Shown here: one piece after another, positions 6,990 to 14,981 of the stretch | Position numbering within the stretch: the stretch's first letter is position 1 | How the letters are laid out: every line of letters starts with the position of its first letter | Assembly (NCBI GenBank): GCA_046734795.1 | Contig: JBKPRX010000039.1 | Span: 1 to 29,748, forward strand | DNA from: JBKPRX01 sp046734795 | GTDB lineage: Bacteria; Actinomycetota; Thermoleophilia; Gaiellales; Gaiellaceae | Length of the DNA: 29,748 nucleotides | Reading direction: 5' to 3' | Notes under the pieces: generated by a model | The model's input: the letters and a program-made list of their open reading frames with translations, nothing else | Told to the model about the DNA's origin: nothing | Database searches by the model: none | Position numbers and translations under genes: made by a program

Positions 6990-7609
6990 CGAGCCGCGTG
7001 CCTGACTTCGACGACCTCGTTTCCGACGACGTGCCGGAGGACGAGCGCGAGCGGCTCCAGCGAGTGCACGAGATGCTGCTCGTCGCGGGGCCACCGGCCG
7101 AAATCTCGCCGGAGATCGAAGCCGGACCGAACCTCATCCTCACCCCGCCCGGACGCGAGCGTAAGCGACGCCGGCGGCCGAGCTTCGGCCGGATCGCCCT
7201 CGTCGCGGCCGCTGTCGTCATCGCGGGGGTCGTCGGCTACGCGTTCGGCAAGGGCGACAGCTTCCCGACGTCGCAGACGATCGCGATGCGCGGCACGCTC
7301 GCCGCACCGCAGGCCGCCGGGCGGATCGAGATCGGCGAGCAAGACGGCCAGAACTGGGTGATGCGCCTCGACGTCACAAACCTTCCCGTCGTCGGGAAGA
7401 AGGAGTTCTACGAGGTGTTCCTCACCCGGCGCGGAAAGATCGTCGCGCCGTGCGGCTGGTTCGTCGTGCGCGACGGTCACGAGCAGACGATCGCCTACCT
7501 CACGGCTCCGTACGACATCGGAGGCGCGGGCTGGGTGATTACGAAGGTGCGCGTCGGCCACCAGGGCAACGGCACCGTCGTCATGCGGACGACGAGCAGC
7601 GCCGTCTAG
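6986..7609 (+). CDS. Membrane anti-sigma factor, RskA-like C-terminal domain
   Basis: The protein has 207 residues. The cytoplasmic part (1-68) is acidic then very basic (RERKRRRRPSFGR). One membrane helix spans about 69-87 (IALVAAAVVIAGVVGYAFG). The outside part (90-207) matches the RskA C-terminal domain pattern: LDVTNLPVVGKKEFYEVFLT, then KIVAPCGWFVV and a final beta-rich VRVGHQGNGTVVM. The HxxxCxxC zinc anti-sigma motif is absent in the cytoplasmic part, so binding of the sigma factor must use another surface. ATG overlaps the sigma stop codon as ATGA, indicating coupled synthesis of the pair. Confidence 0.85.
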   Translation: MTSRVPDFDDLVSDDVPEDERERLQRVHEMLLVAGPPAEISPEIEAGPNLILTPPGRERKRRRRPSFGRIALVAAAVVIAGVVGYAFGKGDSFPTSQTIAMRGTLAAPQAAGRIEIGEQDGQNWVMRLDVTNLPVVGKKEFYEVFLTRRGKIVAPCGWFVVRDGHEQTIAYLTAPYDIGGAGWVITKVRVGHQGNGTVVMRTTSSAV

Positions 7610-7613
7610 CTCG

Positions 7614-9221
7614 TCAGCTTCCGCGGCGCTCGTTGCGCATCTCGGCGAGCAAGCGCTCGAGACGCGGCTCCACCGAGGCGTCGACATGCGTCATCGCCTC
7701 GCCGACGGCGGGGTGCACGTCGCCGATCAGGCGATGGAGCTCGTGCGCGATCGCGCGATAGGACGGATGACCTTCGCGTCCTGAGCGAAGCTCGATCAAC
7801 TGCATCGCCTCGCGTGCGTTCAGGTCGAGCACGTAGCGGACGCGGTAGGCGAGACAGAGCGCATACGCCGCCTCGTCGACGAAGCCGTTGGCGCGAAGCC
7901 GCTCGTACTCGGCGCGCGACGACTCGAGCGAGCGCTCGTACTCGCCACCGAACCCGGCCGCCGCGACTTCCTCGGGGATGTCGGCGCCGAGATCAGGCGT
8001 CAACGCCTGCCATTGGCACGTGAGCATCCGGTGTCGCTGCAGGTCGCGGAACGCGCCGTAGTCGGAGACGATCTCGAAGCGGTAGCGAAGCGACTCGAAG
8101 CCGCGACCGGGCCGGTGCCGTCTGTTCTCGCGCTCGCCGACGAGTTCCGCAATCAGCGCGGTGCGGTCGTCCGGAGTGAGCGTCGAGACAGCCGCGTGTG
8201 CACGTTCCTCGCTCGCGACGCCGGCCTCGAAGAGCGAGGCGGCAAGTAGCTGCTCCTCGTCGCCTTCGACGCGCAGCAAGCGGACGGACGGCCCGCGCTC
8301 CTCGACGCGCTCGTCGAGGCCGAGGCGCCTCGCAAGCTGCTCGGAGCGCTCACGCCGCTCCTGCAGGAACTCGACCCACCGGCCGCCGCGATCGGGACGC
8401 GGGACGCGGGCGACGAAGCTCGGGATGATCTTTTGGAGCTCCGCGAGCAGGAGCTCGCCGTAGCCGCGCGCTTCGGGTAGCGGATGCGCCAACAAGTGCA
8501 GCACGAGCTGCTCGTACGTCTGACCGCTCGCGTAGATGCCGACATGCGAGAGCGACGCAGCCGGCAGGAGCCCACGAACGAGGTCGAGCGCCTTCGCCTT
8601 CACCGCGCGTGCATGCGCGGCGGGCGCCTCGCCTGCGGTGGGCGGATACTCGCGCTCGACCCATGCGGTCACTCCGGTGAGCGTGCGCGAGTACGTCTCG
8701 AACAAACCGTCGAGCGTCGAGACGTACCGCGGGCCGAGCCGGTCGTCGCGGTGGTAGCGATAACCGAACCCCTCGACGCGATCGTCGTAGGCGATGTAGC
8801 GCGTCGACTGCTCGAGATACGCGGCGAGACGCGGCCGCTGCAGGATCTTCGTCAGAAGGTTCGACGTCCACTCGCACGCGATGTGCGCGCCGCCAAGCTG
8901 CGCGACCGAGTCGTCGCCGAAGCCGAGGAAGATGCGCTCGTAGAGCTCGCTCGCGCGCGTGCCCTCGCTGCCCTCGATCGCCGGCACCTCGGGAATCGTC
9001 TCCGCGAACTCGTCGAGGAAGAGGCGCCGAAGCGTTCCTTGGTAGCGCGAGTAGCGCGCAAACAAGGCACCCTTGACCGTCTCCGGCAGGTTCACGAGCC
9101 CGAAGACGGGGCGGTCGAGGTTCGTGAAGTGCGGCTCGAGACGCGCCCGCTCGTCGTCGGTGAACGTCTCGACCGGAGCGCGCACCGGCGGCTGCTCGAG
9201 TACGGTCGGCAAGGTGCCCAA
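7614..9221 (-). CDS. Double-domain ThyX-like (flavin-dependent thymidylate synthase-related) protein
   Basis: The protein has 535 residues, about twice the length of ThyX, and reads as two ThyX-like halves. In the first, HIACEWTSNLL leads to LEQSTRYIAYDD (137-147), the QSxRY strand of ThyX, and TYEQLVLHLLAHPLPEARGY recalls the C-terminal helix. In the second, LQRHRMLTCQWQALTP (395-409) stands where ThyX has RHRxxSxNExSxRY; the RHR is kept but the serine position is alanine. It ends with NAREAMQLIELRSGREGHPS, like the FLxLRxxxxAQxEIR tail. Whether it makes dTMP is uncertain. The start is TTG at 9221 with no ribosome binding site; GTG at 9185 is an alternative. It converges with the anti-sigma gene. 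Confidence 0.82.
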   Translation of the reverse strand: MGTLPTVLEQPPVRAPVETFTDDERARLEPHFTNLDRPVFGLVNLPETVKGALFARYSRYQGTLRRLFLDEFAETIPEVPAIEGSEGTRASELYERIFLGFGDDSVAQLGGAHIACEWTSNLLTKILQRPRLAAYLEQSTRYIAYDDRVEGFGYRYHRDDRLGPRYVSTLDGLFETYSRTLTGVTAWVEREYPPTAGEAPAAHARAVKAKALDLVRGLLPAASLSHVGIYASGQTYEQLVLHLLAHPLPEARGYGELLLAELQKIIPSFVARVPRPDRGGRWVEFLQERRERSEQLARRLGLDERVEERGPSVRLLRVEGDEEQLLAASLFEAGVASEERAHAAVSTLTPDDRTALIAELVGERENRRHRPGRGFESLRYRFEIVSDYGAFRDLQRHRMLTCQWQALTPDLGADIPEEVAAAGFGGEYERSLESSRAEYERLRANGFVDEAAYALCLAYRVRYVLDLNAREAMQLIELRSGREGHPSYRAIAHELHRLIGDVHPAVGEAMTHVDASVEPRLERLLAEMRNERRGS

Positions 9222-9873
9222 CGTACCAGCGGCTCATGTCGGCCCCCCAGTCCATGTGGGCACGTCCGGCTGGAGCTACACCACGTGGCGGCCTGGGTTT
9301 TACCCGGTCGGAACGAACCCGCGCGACTTTCTTCGCTTCTACGCCGAGCGCTTCGACACCGTCGAGCTCAACACGACGGGTTACCGGATCCCGGGCGAGT
9401 CGCAGTTCGCCGCGTGGGCGGAAGCGGTGCCGGACGGCTTCGAGTTCGCGGTGAAGCTCGACGCAAACCGGCCCTCGCAACTCGCGGTCTTTGAGGAGCG
9501 GGCGCGATTGCTCGGTGATCGTCTCGGTCCCGTCCGCGTGACGTTCAAGAACCTTCGCGACGACGGCATGCTGGAGCTCGTACTCGGCTCGCTCGACCCG
9601 TCGCTTCGCCTCGCATTCGACCTGCAGCACGAGTCGTGGGCAGGCGTCGAGCCGCGCCTTGCGGACGCCGGCGCGGTTCGCGTCGACGACGTCGAGTCTC
9701 CTGCGCCGTTTCGCTACCTACGCCTCCGCGAGCCGCCGTACGGAGACGAAGACCTTCAAGCTCTCGCCGAACGCGTGCGCGGACTCGGCGAGCCGACGTA
9801 CGTCTACTTCCGCCACGAGGACGAGCCGACTGCGCCCGCATATGCGGCGCGGCTTCGAGAGCTTCTCAGCTGA
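9214..9873 (+). CDS. DUF72 (YecE-like) family protein
   Basis: About 205-219 residues depending on the start. The opening VHVGTSGWSYTTWRPGFYP, then FLRFYAERFDTVELNTTGYR, and WAEAVPDGFEFAVKL match the DUF72/COG1801 TIM-barrel family; the end (DLQALAERVRGL, YVYFRHEDEPTAPAYAARL) also fits. Members are suspected to act on nucleic acid or nucleotides, but their reaction is not established. The protein is slightly shorter than the usual 230-250 residues. GTG at 9214 is chosen, though GTG at 9256 sits closer to the conserved start. The former would overlap the 5' end of the divergent ThyX-like gene. The 3' end overlaps the convergent DUF4091 gene by eight bases. Confidence 0.88.
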   Translation: MPNVPAAHVGPPVHVGTSGWSYTTWRPGFYPVGTNPRDFLRFYAERFDTVELNTTGYRIPGESQFAAWAEAVPDGFEFAVKLDANRPSQLAVFEERARLLGDRLGPVRVTFKNLRDDGMLELVLGSLDPSLRLAFDLQHESWAGVEPRLADAGAVRVDDVESPAPFRYLRLREPPYGDEDLQALAERVRGLGEPTYVYFRHEDEPTAPAYAARLRELLS

Positions 9874-11572
9874 CCGCAGCGAGCGCGGCGCGCTTCGCGC
9901 GCTCGATGCGCGCCGGTGTCGACGCGTCGTGTGAGTACACAGGCCACGCGAACGGGGTCGATGTCTTCAGGTCGCAGCCGATCGTGCACCCGAGCTTCAC
10001 CTTCGCGGCGGTTGCGGAGAAGAGGCCTGCACCGCCAAGGAGCGAGCGCACCGCGCGTGCGCCCCTCCGGGCGCGGACGGCGTTCAGGATCTCCCAGTCT
10101 TCGATCCCGTCGCGGATCTGCTCGAGTCGCGCGCTCGGAACCGGAGACGAAACGCCCGGATAGATCAAGACGAACTCGCCGTCGCGGTCGACCGACTGGT
10201 ACGGGTTGCCACGGTACGCTGAGACGTTCTCGCCGTAGAGCATTCCTTGCGCGCCTTCGAGCGCGCCCCAGAGGAAGAGCATCCGGCTGTCCGAGAGCGG
10301 CCCCGTCGCCTGGAGGCCGGGCGTCTTCGTGCCGCGGTAGTTGTAGATCCAGATCTGCTTGCCGTGCGAACGCGCGCGCTTGATCAGGTCGTACCGGTAG
10401 CGCGCGCGTGAAATGCCGCGCCTCGTGTCGACGGGAACCGTGTACTTCCCGTAGAAGCGCGTCGCGAGCACGGTCCAGACGTCGACGTCGTCGTTTCCGC
10501 CGTCCCACAGGTACGTGTTTCCCTCGGACGGGTTGCCGGTGACGAGCTCCTTGCCGCCGGGAAAGCACGAGTGCAGGACCGCGGCTTGGCGCTGCACGAC
10601 CTTGAAGCCGTTCGCGCCCGCTTCGTCGAGCCCGTGCAGATACGGCATCGACGAGAGCCAACCGTGCTCCTCCCAGAAGTCGTGGACCGAGCGGAGGTAT
10701 GCACACCACTGCTGCGGCTCGTACGGGGACAGTCCGGCGATGTAGTTCGAGGGCGCGGTGCGGTTGTTCGAGATCGGAATCCGCATCGCGGTGAACTCGG
10801 AACCACCGAGCTGCTCGAGCATCGTCGTCGCCGGGCTTCGAAACCACGAGGTCGCCTTCGTGTACCCGGCAGGCGAGCTCGGCTCGCCGAATCCCCAGGA
10901 GCTCGGCGAGAGACGGTATGAGGCGAGGAACGGAAAGAGCGTCTCGTTGACGCGCCGCCGTTGCTCCGACTGCGGAAGGTGGTTCAGATCCGCGACGGTC
11001 CCCACGTACGTCTCGGCGCTGACGTGGAATGCCGCGGGAACCGCCCCGGCAATGTCACCAGGCCGCGGCAGCTCGAACGGCGACACACGCACACTCACCG
11101 GAACGGACGTCACGACGCCTTCGGCCGTCACATCCACGGAGCCCGTGTACGTACCCGGCGCAGTGCCGTAGGGGACCGTGACCTGAAGCCAGACCGGCTG
11201 GTTCGGCTGCTCGGCGTCGCGCGTTCGGCCGTCCCACGGTAGGAGCGCATCCGGTCGAAGAGTCGAGCCGAACGAGACGTAGTGACCGAAGAAGATTCGA
11301 AGCGGAAGCGGCCCGATCGTGGGCGGCGCACTGACTGCGACGCGCTGCGCACCGGTGGCGACGACGATCGCGTCCTCTTGCTCGCCGATCGCAGCCGAAA
11401 GCGACACCGACGACGCGCCGATGGACGGAACGTCGCTCGCCGCGGGGATCGTGGTCGAAGACGGAAAGACACGCACGGCCGCCTCCGCGCGCGCGTCGAC
11501 ACCCGCCGAGGCAGCGACGGCGGCAACGAGAGCGGCGAGCGGCACGAGTACCGCGGACAGACGAACCCCCAT
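9866..11572 (-). CDS. Secreted GH123-like protein with DUF4091 domain
   Basis: The protein has 568 residues with a signal peptide over about 1-32. Residues 35-165 form a beta-sandwich-like region (QPVWLQVTVPYGTAPGTYTG is typical of the sugar-hydrolase-associated N domain). Residues 175-460 look like a barrel, and RLEQIRDGIEDWEILNAVR (482-500) is the DUF4091 signature. In GH123 beta-N-acetylgalactosaminidases the catalytic pair is an adjacent Asp-Glu; here YLHGLDEAGANGF carries D316-E317. I therefore suggest a secreted glycosidase, substrate unknown. It lies downstream of another secreted protein gene on the same strand, 72 bases apart. The ATG at 11572 lacks a clear ribosome binding site. Confidence 0.8.
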   Translation of the reverse strand: MGVRLSAVLVPLAALVAAVAASAGVDARAEAAVRVFPSSTTIPAASDVPSIGASSVSLSAAIGEQEDAIVVATGAQRVAVSAPPTIGPLPLRIFFGHYVSFGSTLRPDALLPWDGRTRDAEQPNQPVWLQVTVPYGTAPGTYTGSVDVTAEGVVTSVPVSVRVSPFELPRPGDIAGAVPAAFHVSAETYVGTVADLNHLPQSEQRRRVNETLFPFLASYRLSPSSWGFGEPSSPAGYTKATSWFRSPATTMLEQLGGSEFTAMRIPISNNRTAPSNYIAGLSPYEPQQWCAYLRSVHDFWEEHGWLSSMPYLHGLDEAGANGFKVVQRQAAVLHSCFPGGKELVTGNPSEGNTYLWDGGNDDVDVWTVLATRFYGKYTVPVDTRRGISRARYRYDLIKRARSHGKQIWIYNYRGTKTPGLQATGPLSDSRMLFLWGALEGAQGMLYGENVSAYRGNPYQSVDRDGEFVLIYPGVSSPVPSARLEQIRDGIEDWEILNAVRARRGARAVRSLLGGAGLFSATAAKVKLGCTIGCDLKTSTPFAWPVYSHDASTPARIERAKRAALAAVS

Positions 11573-11607
11573 CCAATTCGTCTATCGCTCGGCTGCTTTA
11601 CGTCCGA

Positions 11608-11625
11608 ATCCCCATTCCAGGGGAT
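11608..11625. repeat. Short perfect hairpin between two secreted-protein genes
   Basis: ATCCCC (11608-11613) and GGGGAT (11620-11625) form a 6-bp stem with a 6-base loop, 36 bases ahead of the DUF4091 gene start. There is no T-tract on either strand, so it is not a classical terminator. It could be an operator or mRNA leader structure, or chance. Confidence 0.25.
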
Positions 11626-11644
11626 CCGCGGAGCGGGTCGGCGC

Positions 11645-12589
11645 CTAGCGCTCCGGAGCGCAGGCTCGGTCGCCGCCGAGGACGGCGTCGAACGTGCGGT
11701 TGATCCGCGCGTCTGCCTCAGGGTCGTACGAGCCGAGCCGCGCGCCCTCCCAGCGGACGACCGGCGTCACGCCCGGCCCCATCGAGGTCACGCGGTGGCG
11801 CTCGCCGAGCCCGGGCCCGCGCGGCTCGCGGCTCGGGTAGCCGGGCGGGGGTACCTGGGCGATGAACGTGTAACAGAAGCCGCCGTTTCGCACGTGCGTC
11901 GTGACCGCGGTGTCGCGCTTCCAGCCCGGGCCGTAGACGGAGTTCAACGTGTCGACGAAGAGCGTCTGCGCGAATGCGTCACCGGTAGTGGCCGACGGTG
12001 TGCGTCTTCCGTACACCGGTACGCCCCGGTAGACGAGGCGGCCGAAGAAGCCCTGCAACGTGCCGCCGTACGTCCAGTTCGGCCACACCTCGAGCCGAGG
12101 CAGCTCGCCGGTCCAGTGCGAGAGGTGCAGCTCGACGGCTCTCTGCTCCGGGGTGAACGGCGCGAAGCCTCGCATCGCCGCGAGCCGCACCCATTCCTGC
12201 AGCGCCCAATAGCTTCCGTCCGGCGCCTTGCACGCAGCGACCACCAAGACGAGCGGCGGTCCGTCGTACGGCTTGCACGCGTTGCGAAGCCGTCGCCAGT
12301 ATCGCGTGTCGTGGAACGCACGCCAGCCGCCGGAGTAGTCCATCGCAAAGCGCGTCTGTGGGCGACCTTCGTCCGAGTTCGCAACGCCGTTGACCGCACC
12401 CCAGAACAACACGTGACGTCTCGCGCCGCTCGCACGAACGTACTGGACGAGCGCGTGGCCACTCGCATCGACCTTCAGCGTCGGGCGCTCGACGTTCCGG
12501 TCGACGATGTAGCTCGCACCGGCGAGCGCCGGCAGCACGAGCGAGGCGAGAGCGAGCGCGCCGAGGCTACGAGCGAGCCTGCCGACCAC
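11645..12589 (-). CDS. Secreted protein of unknown function
   Basis: The protein has 314 residues. It opens with a signal peptide (VVGRLARSLGALALASLVLP then ALAGA). The mature part has no domain I recognise. Visible features are a YIVDRNVERPTLKVDASGHA strand region, a tryptophan- and tyrosine-rich middle (FAMDYSGGWRAFHDTRYWRR), AACKAPDGSYWALQEWVRL, and an aromatic LEVWPNWTYGGTLQGFFGRL. The cysteines at NACKPYD and VAACKAPDG could pair outside the cell, as could GGFCYTF and DRACAPE. The start is GTG at 12589. It lies between the citrate synthase operon and the DUF4091 gene on one strand, and the two secreted products may be made together. Function cannot be inferred. Confidence 0.8.
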   Translation of the reverse strand: MVGRLARSLGALALASLVLPALAGASYIVDRNVERPTLKVDASGHALVQYVRASGARRHVLFWGAVNGVANSDEGRPQTRFAMDYSGGWRAFHDTRYWRRLRNACKPYDGPPLVLVVAACKAPDGSYWALQEWVRLAAMRGFAPFTPEQRAVELHLSHWTGELPRLEVWPNWTYGGTLQGFFGRLVYRGVPVYGRRTPSATTGDAFAQTLFVDTLNSVYGPGWKRDTAVTTHVRNGGFCYTFIAQVPPPGYPSREPRGPGLGERHRVTSMGPGVTPVVRWEGARLGSYDPEADARINRTFDAVLGGDRACAPER

Positions 12590-12623
12590 GAGCGCCCTAT
12601 GCCCCCCGCCTCGCGATGCGGAA

Positions 12624-13883
12624 CTACGCGCGCTTCGGCATCGGACGCTCGCCCTCGCCGACGTACACCTGCGCCGGGCGGGTGATCTGGAACGCGCCGC
12701 TCATCAGCTCGTCGTAGTGGCACAGCCAGCCGACAGTGCGCGCCACGGCAAAGAGCACCGTGAACGCAGCCGGGTCGAATCCGATCGCCTTGTACGCGAT
12801 GCCCGAGTAGAAGTCGACGTTCGGGTAGAGCTTGCGCGAGACGAAGTACTCCTCCGACAACGCGCGCTGCTCGAGCTCTTGCGCGATGTCGAGCAACGGA
12901 TCGGGTCCGGCGATGTCGAGCGCCTCGTCGACGACGGCCTTGATCACCTTCGCGCGCGGGTCGTAGTTCTTGTAGACGCGGTGACCGAAACCGCTGAGGC
13001 GGCGCTCCCTGTTCATGACGTGCTCGAGGAACTCCGGCACGCTCGAGACATCGCCGATCTCGGTGAGCATCCGCAAGACCGCCTCGTTCGCACCGCCGTG
13101 TAGCGGTCCGTAGAGCGCAGCGGCTGCGCCCGCGAGCGAGCTGTACGGATCGCTCTCCGCCGAGCCGATCGCGCGCATCGCGTTCGTCCCCGCATTCAGC
13201 TCGTGGTCGGCGTGCAGGATGAACAAGACCTCGAGCGCACGTCCGAAAACCTCGACCGCCTCGTCGCCGCGCGCCGTGTCCACGACCTCGCCGCAGGCCG
13301 TGACGAAGCGTCGCGCGTACGTGTCGCCTTCGGGCTCTTTCACGGCTCTGCCTGCGTGGCGCGCAATCGCGCGCGCGCCGAGCTCGAGCGTCTCGGCAAG
13401 CACGAGCGGGAAGAGACGATGCCGCGTCTCCTCGTCCTTGATCCGCTTCGCCTCGGGATGCGCAGCACCGAGCGCCGCGTAGCCGGCGATCAGGATCGCC
13501 ATCGGATGCGAGCCCGCGGGGAACGAATCGACGAGCGCCGCGATGCGGTCGCGATCGACATCCGCGTCGAAGACTTCGTGCGTGAAAGTTCCAAGCTCGT
13601 CTCGGGTCGGCAGCTCTCCGTGCGCGAGCAGGTACGCGACTTCGAGGAACGAGCACGTATCCGCGAGCTGCTCGATCGGGTAGCCGCGATAGCGGAGGAT
13701 GCCCGCGTCTCCGTCGATATAGGTGATCGCGCTGCGTGCAGTTGCGGTTGCGAGGAGCGGCTGGTCGAAGCTGACGACGCCGAGCTTGCGCAGCTCGGCA
13801 GCGGCGAATGCACCATGTTCGTCGACGGGAAGCTCGATCGTCTCGCCGGACTCGGAGTCGGTGACGCGCAGGCTGCGCGTCAT
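12624..13883 (-). CDS. gltA: Citrate synthase (type II, full length)
   Basis: This enzyme condenses oxaloacetate with acetyl-CoA to give citrate, the entry step of the TCA cycle. The 419-residue protein has the N-terminal beta domain of large bacterial citrate synthases (1-50), then ITYIDGDAGILRYRGYPIEQ. It keeps all active-site segments: LHADHELNAGTNAMR (His227), GPLHGGANEAV (His262), GFGHRVYKNYDPRA (His301) and NVDFYSG (catalytic Asp357). It ends in the usual RPAQVYVGE segment. Its ATG at 13883 overlaps the stop of a second citrate synthase gene as ATGA, so the two are translated together. Confidence 0.96.
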   Translation of the reverse strand: MTRSLRVTDSESGETIELPVDEHGAFAAAELRKLGVVSFDQPLLATATARSAITYIDGDAGILRYRGYPIEQLADTCSFLEVAYLLAHGELPTRDELGTFTHEVFDADVDRDRIAALVDSFPAGSHPMAILIAGYAALGAAHPEAKRIKDEETRHRLFPLVLAETLELGARAIARHAGRAVKEPEGDTYARRFVTACGEVVDTARGDEAVEVFGRALEVLFILHADHELNAGTNAMRAIGSAESDPYSSLAGAAAALYGPLHGGANEAVLRMLTEIGDVSSVPEFLEHVMNRERRLSGFGHRVYKNYDPRAKVIKAVVDEALDIAGPDPLLDIAQELEQRALSEEYFVSRKLYPNVDFYSGIAYKAIGFDPAAFTVLFAVARTVGWLCHYDELMSGAFQITRPAQVYVGEGERPMPKRA

Positions 13884-14953
13884 GCGCCGGTCGCCTGCAG
13901 CGACCGTGCGCCCGGACCGATGTACTTCGCGCTCGGTCGGACGAGGACGCCGAGGCGCTTCTGCTCGAGCACGTGCGCCGACCAGCCGGCCGTCCGCGAG
14001 CACGCGAACATCGCGGGCGCGAGATTCGGCGGCACCTCCGCGACGTCGAGGACGACGGCTGACCAGAATTCAACGTTCGTGTACGAGTGATCCGGATTCT
14101 TCTGCGCGATCGCTTCGTGCGCCGCCTTCTCGAGCGCCTCTGCGACCTCGACGCGCGGTGAACCGAGCTCGCGCGCCGTCCGGCGGAGAAGAGTCGAGCG
14201 CGGATCCTCTGCGCGGTAGACGCGATGCCCGAACCCCATGATCCGCTCGTGCCGTGCGAGCGCCTCGCTTACCCACTTTTCGGCGTCGCCGGTCTCCGCG
14301 ACTGCGTCGAGCATCGGTAGGACACGTGCCGGCGCGCCGCCGTGCAGCGGTCCGGACAGAGCGCCGACGGCACCCGAGAGCGCAGCCGCACAGTCGGCGC
14401 CGGTCGAGGCGATGATCCGCGCGGTGAACGTCGACGCGTTCAACCCGTGCTCGGCCGTACAGATCCAATACGTGTCGATCGCGCGCGCATGCTTCTCGTC
14501 GACTTCGCCGCGCCACGTGAGGAGGAAGCGCTCGGCCGCGGTCTTGCCTTGCATGATCTCGTCCTCGGGCACGGGCGGCTGCTCGCCGCGGGCGGACTGG
14601 GCGACGAGCGACAGCGCCGCCGACGAGAGGCGTCGCAAGTCTTCCTTCGCCTCGTCGTCGTCGATGTCGATCAGCTGCTTCAAGCGCCAGCGTCCGCCGA
14701 GCACAGCGAGCCCGGCCTGAAGATCTGCCATGTAGCCGCCGGTGCGGATCGGCAGCTCGACGTTGGACGCGGGGAGGCCGGGTTCGAGCGCCTCGTCGAC
14801 GAGCAGACCCCACACCTGTTCGAACGGCACCTGGCCGACGAGGTCCTCGATGTCGACGCCTCGATAGCGGAGCGACCCGCCCTCACGGTCGGGCTCGGCG
14901 ATCTCCGTCTCGAACGCGACGACTCCCGCGAGTCCGGGCTTGAAGTCGTTCAT
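13880..14953 (-). CDS. Second citrate synthase (citrate synthase 2/methylcitrate synthase-like)
   Basis: The protein has 357 residues, shorter than its neighbour and lacking the N-terminal beta domain. FETEIAEPDREGGSLRYRGV is the short-form opening. Active-site segments are AEHGLNASTFTAR (His169), GPLHGGAPARV (His204) and GFGHRVYRAEDPRS (His243). In NVEFWSAVVL the catalytic aspartate position is Glu295. From memory, this Asp-to-Glu change recurs in actinobacterial CitA-type proteins, so it is not simply a defect. It could be a citrate synthase with altered kinetics, a methylcitrate synthase, or a subunit partner of the full-length enzyme. The ATG at 14953 has a strong GGGAGGAG site. This gene leads the pair. 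Confidence 0.9.
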   Translation of the reverse strand: MNDFKPGLAGVVAFETEIAEPDREGGSLRYRGVDIEDLVGQVPFEQVWGLLVDEALEPGLPASNVELPIRTGGYMADLQAGLAVLGGRWRLKQLIDIDDDEAKEDLRRLSSAALSLVAQSARGEQPPVPEDEIMQGKTAAERFLLTWRGEVDEKHARAIDTYWICTAEHGLNASTFTARIIASTGADCAAALSGAVGALSGPLHGGAPARVLPMLDAVAETGDAEKWVSEALARHERIMGFGHRVYRAEDPRSTLLRRTARELGSPRVEVAEALEKAAHEAIAQKNPDHSYTNVEFWSAVVLDVAEVPPNLAPAMFACSRTAGWSAHVLEQKRLGVLVRPSAKYIGPGARSLQATGA

Positions 14954-14981
14954 GTCGGTTCTCCTCCCAAGCTTCGCTCCG

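Noticed and set aside
8350..9630. 426-codon minus-strand frame overlapping the ThyX-like and DUF72 genes
   Set aside because: Arg/Ala-rich composition and no motif; the overlapping frames carry clear families.
11282..12685. 467-codon plus-strand frame over two secreted-protein genes
   Set aside because: Opposite the signal-peptide-bearing genes; low-complexity Arg-rich translation.
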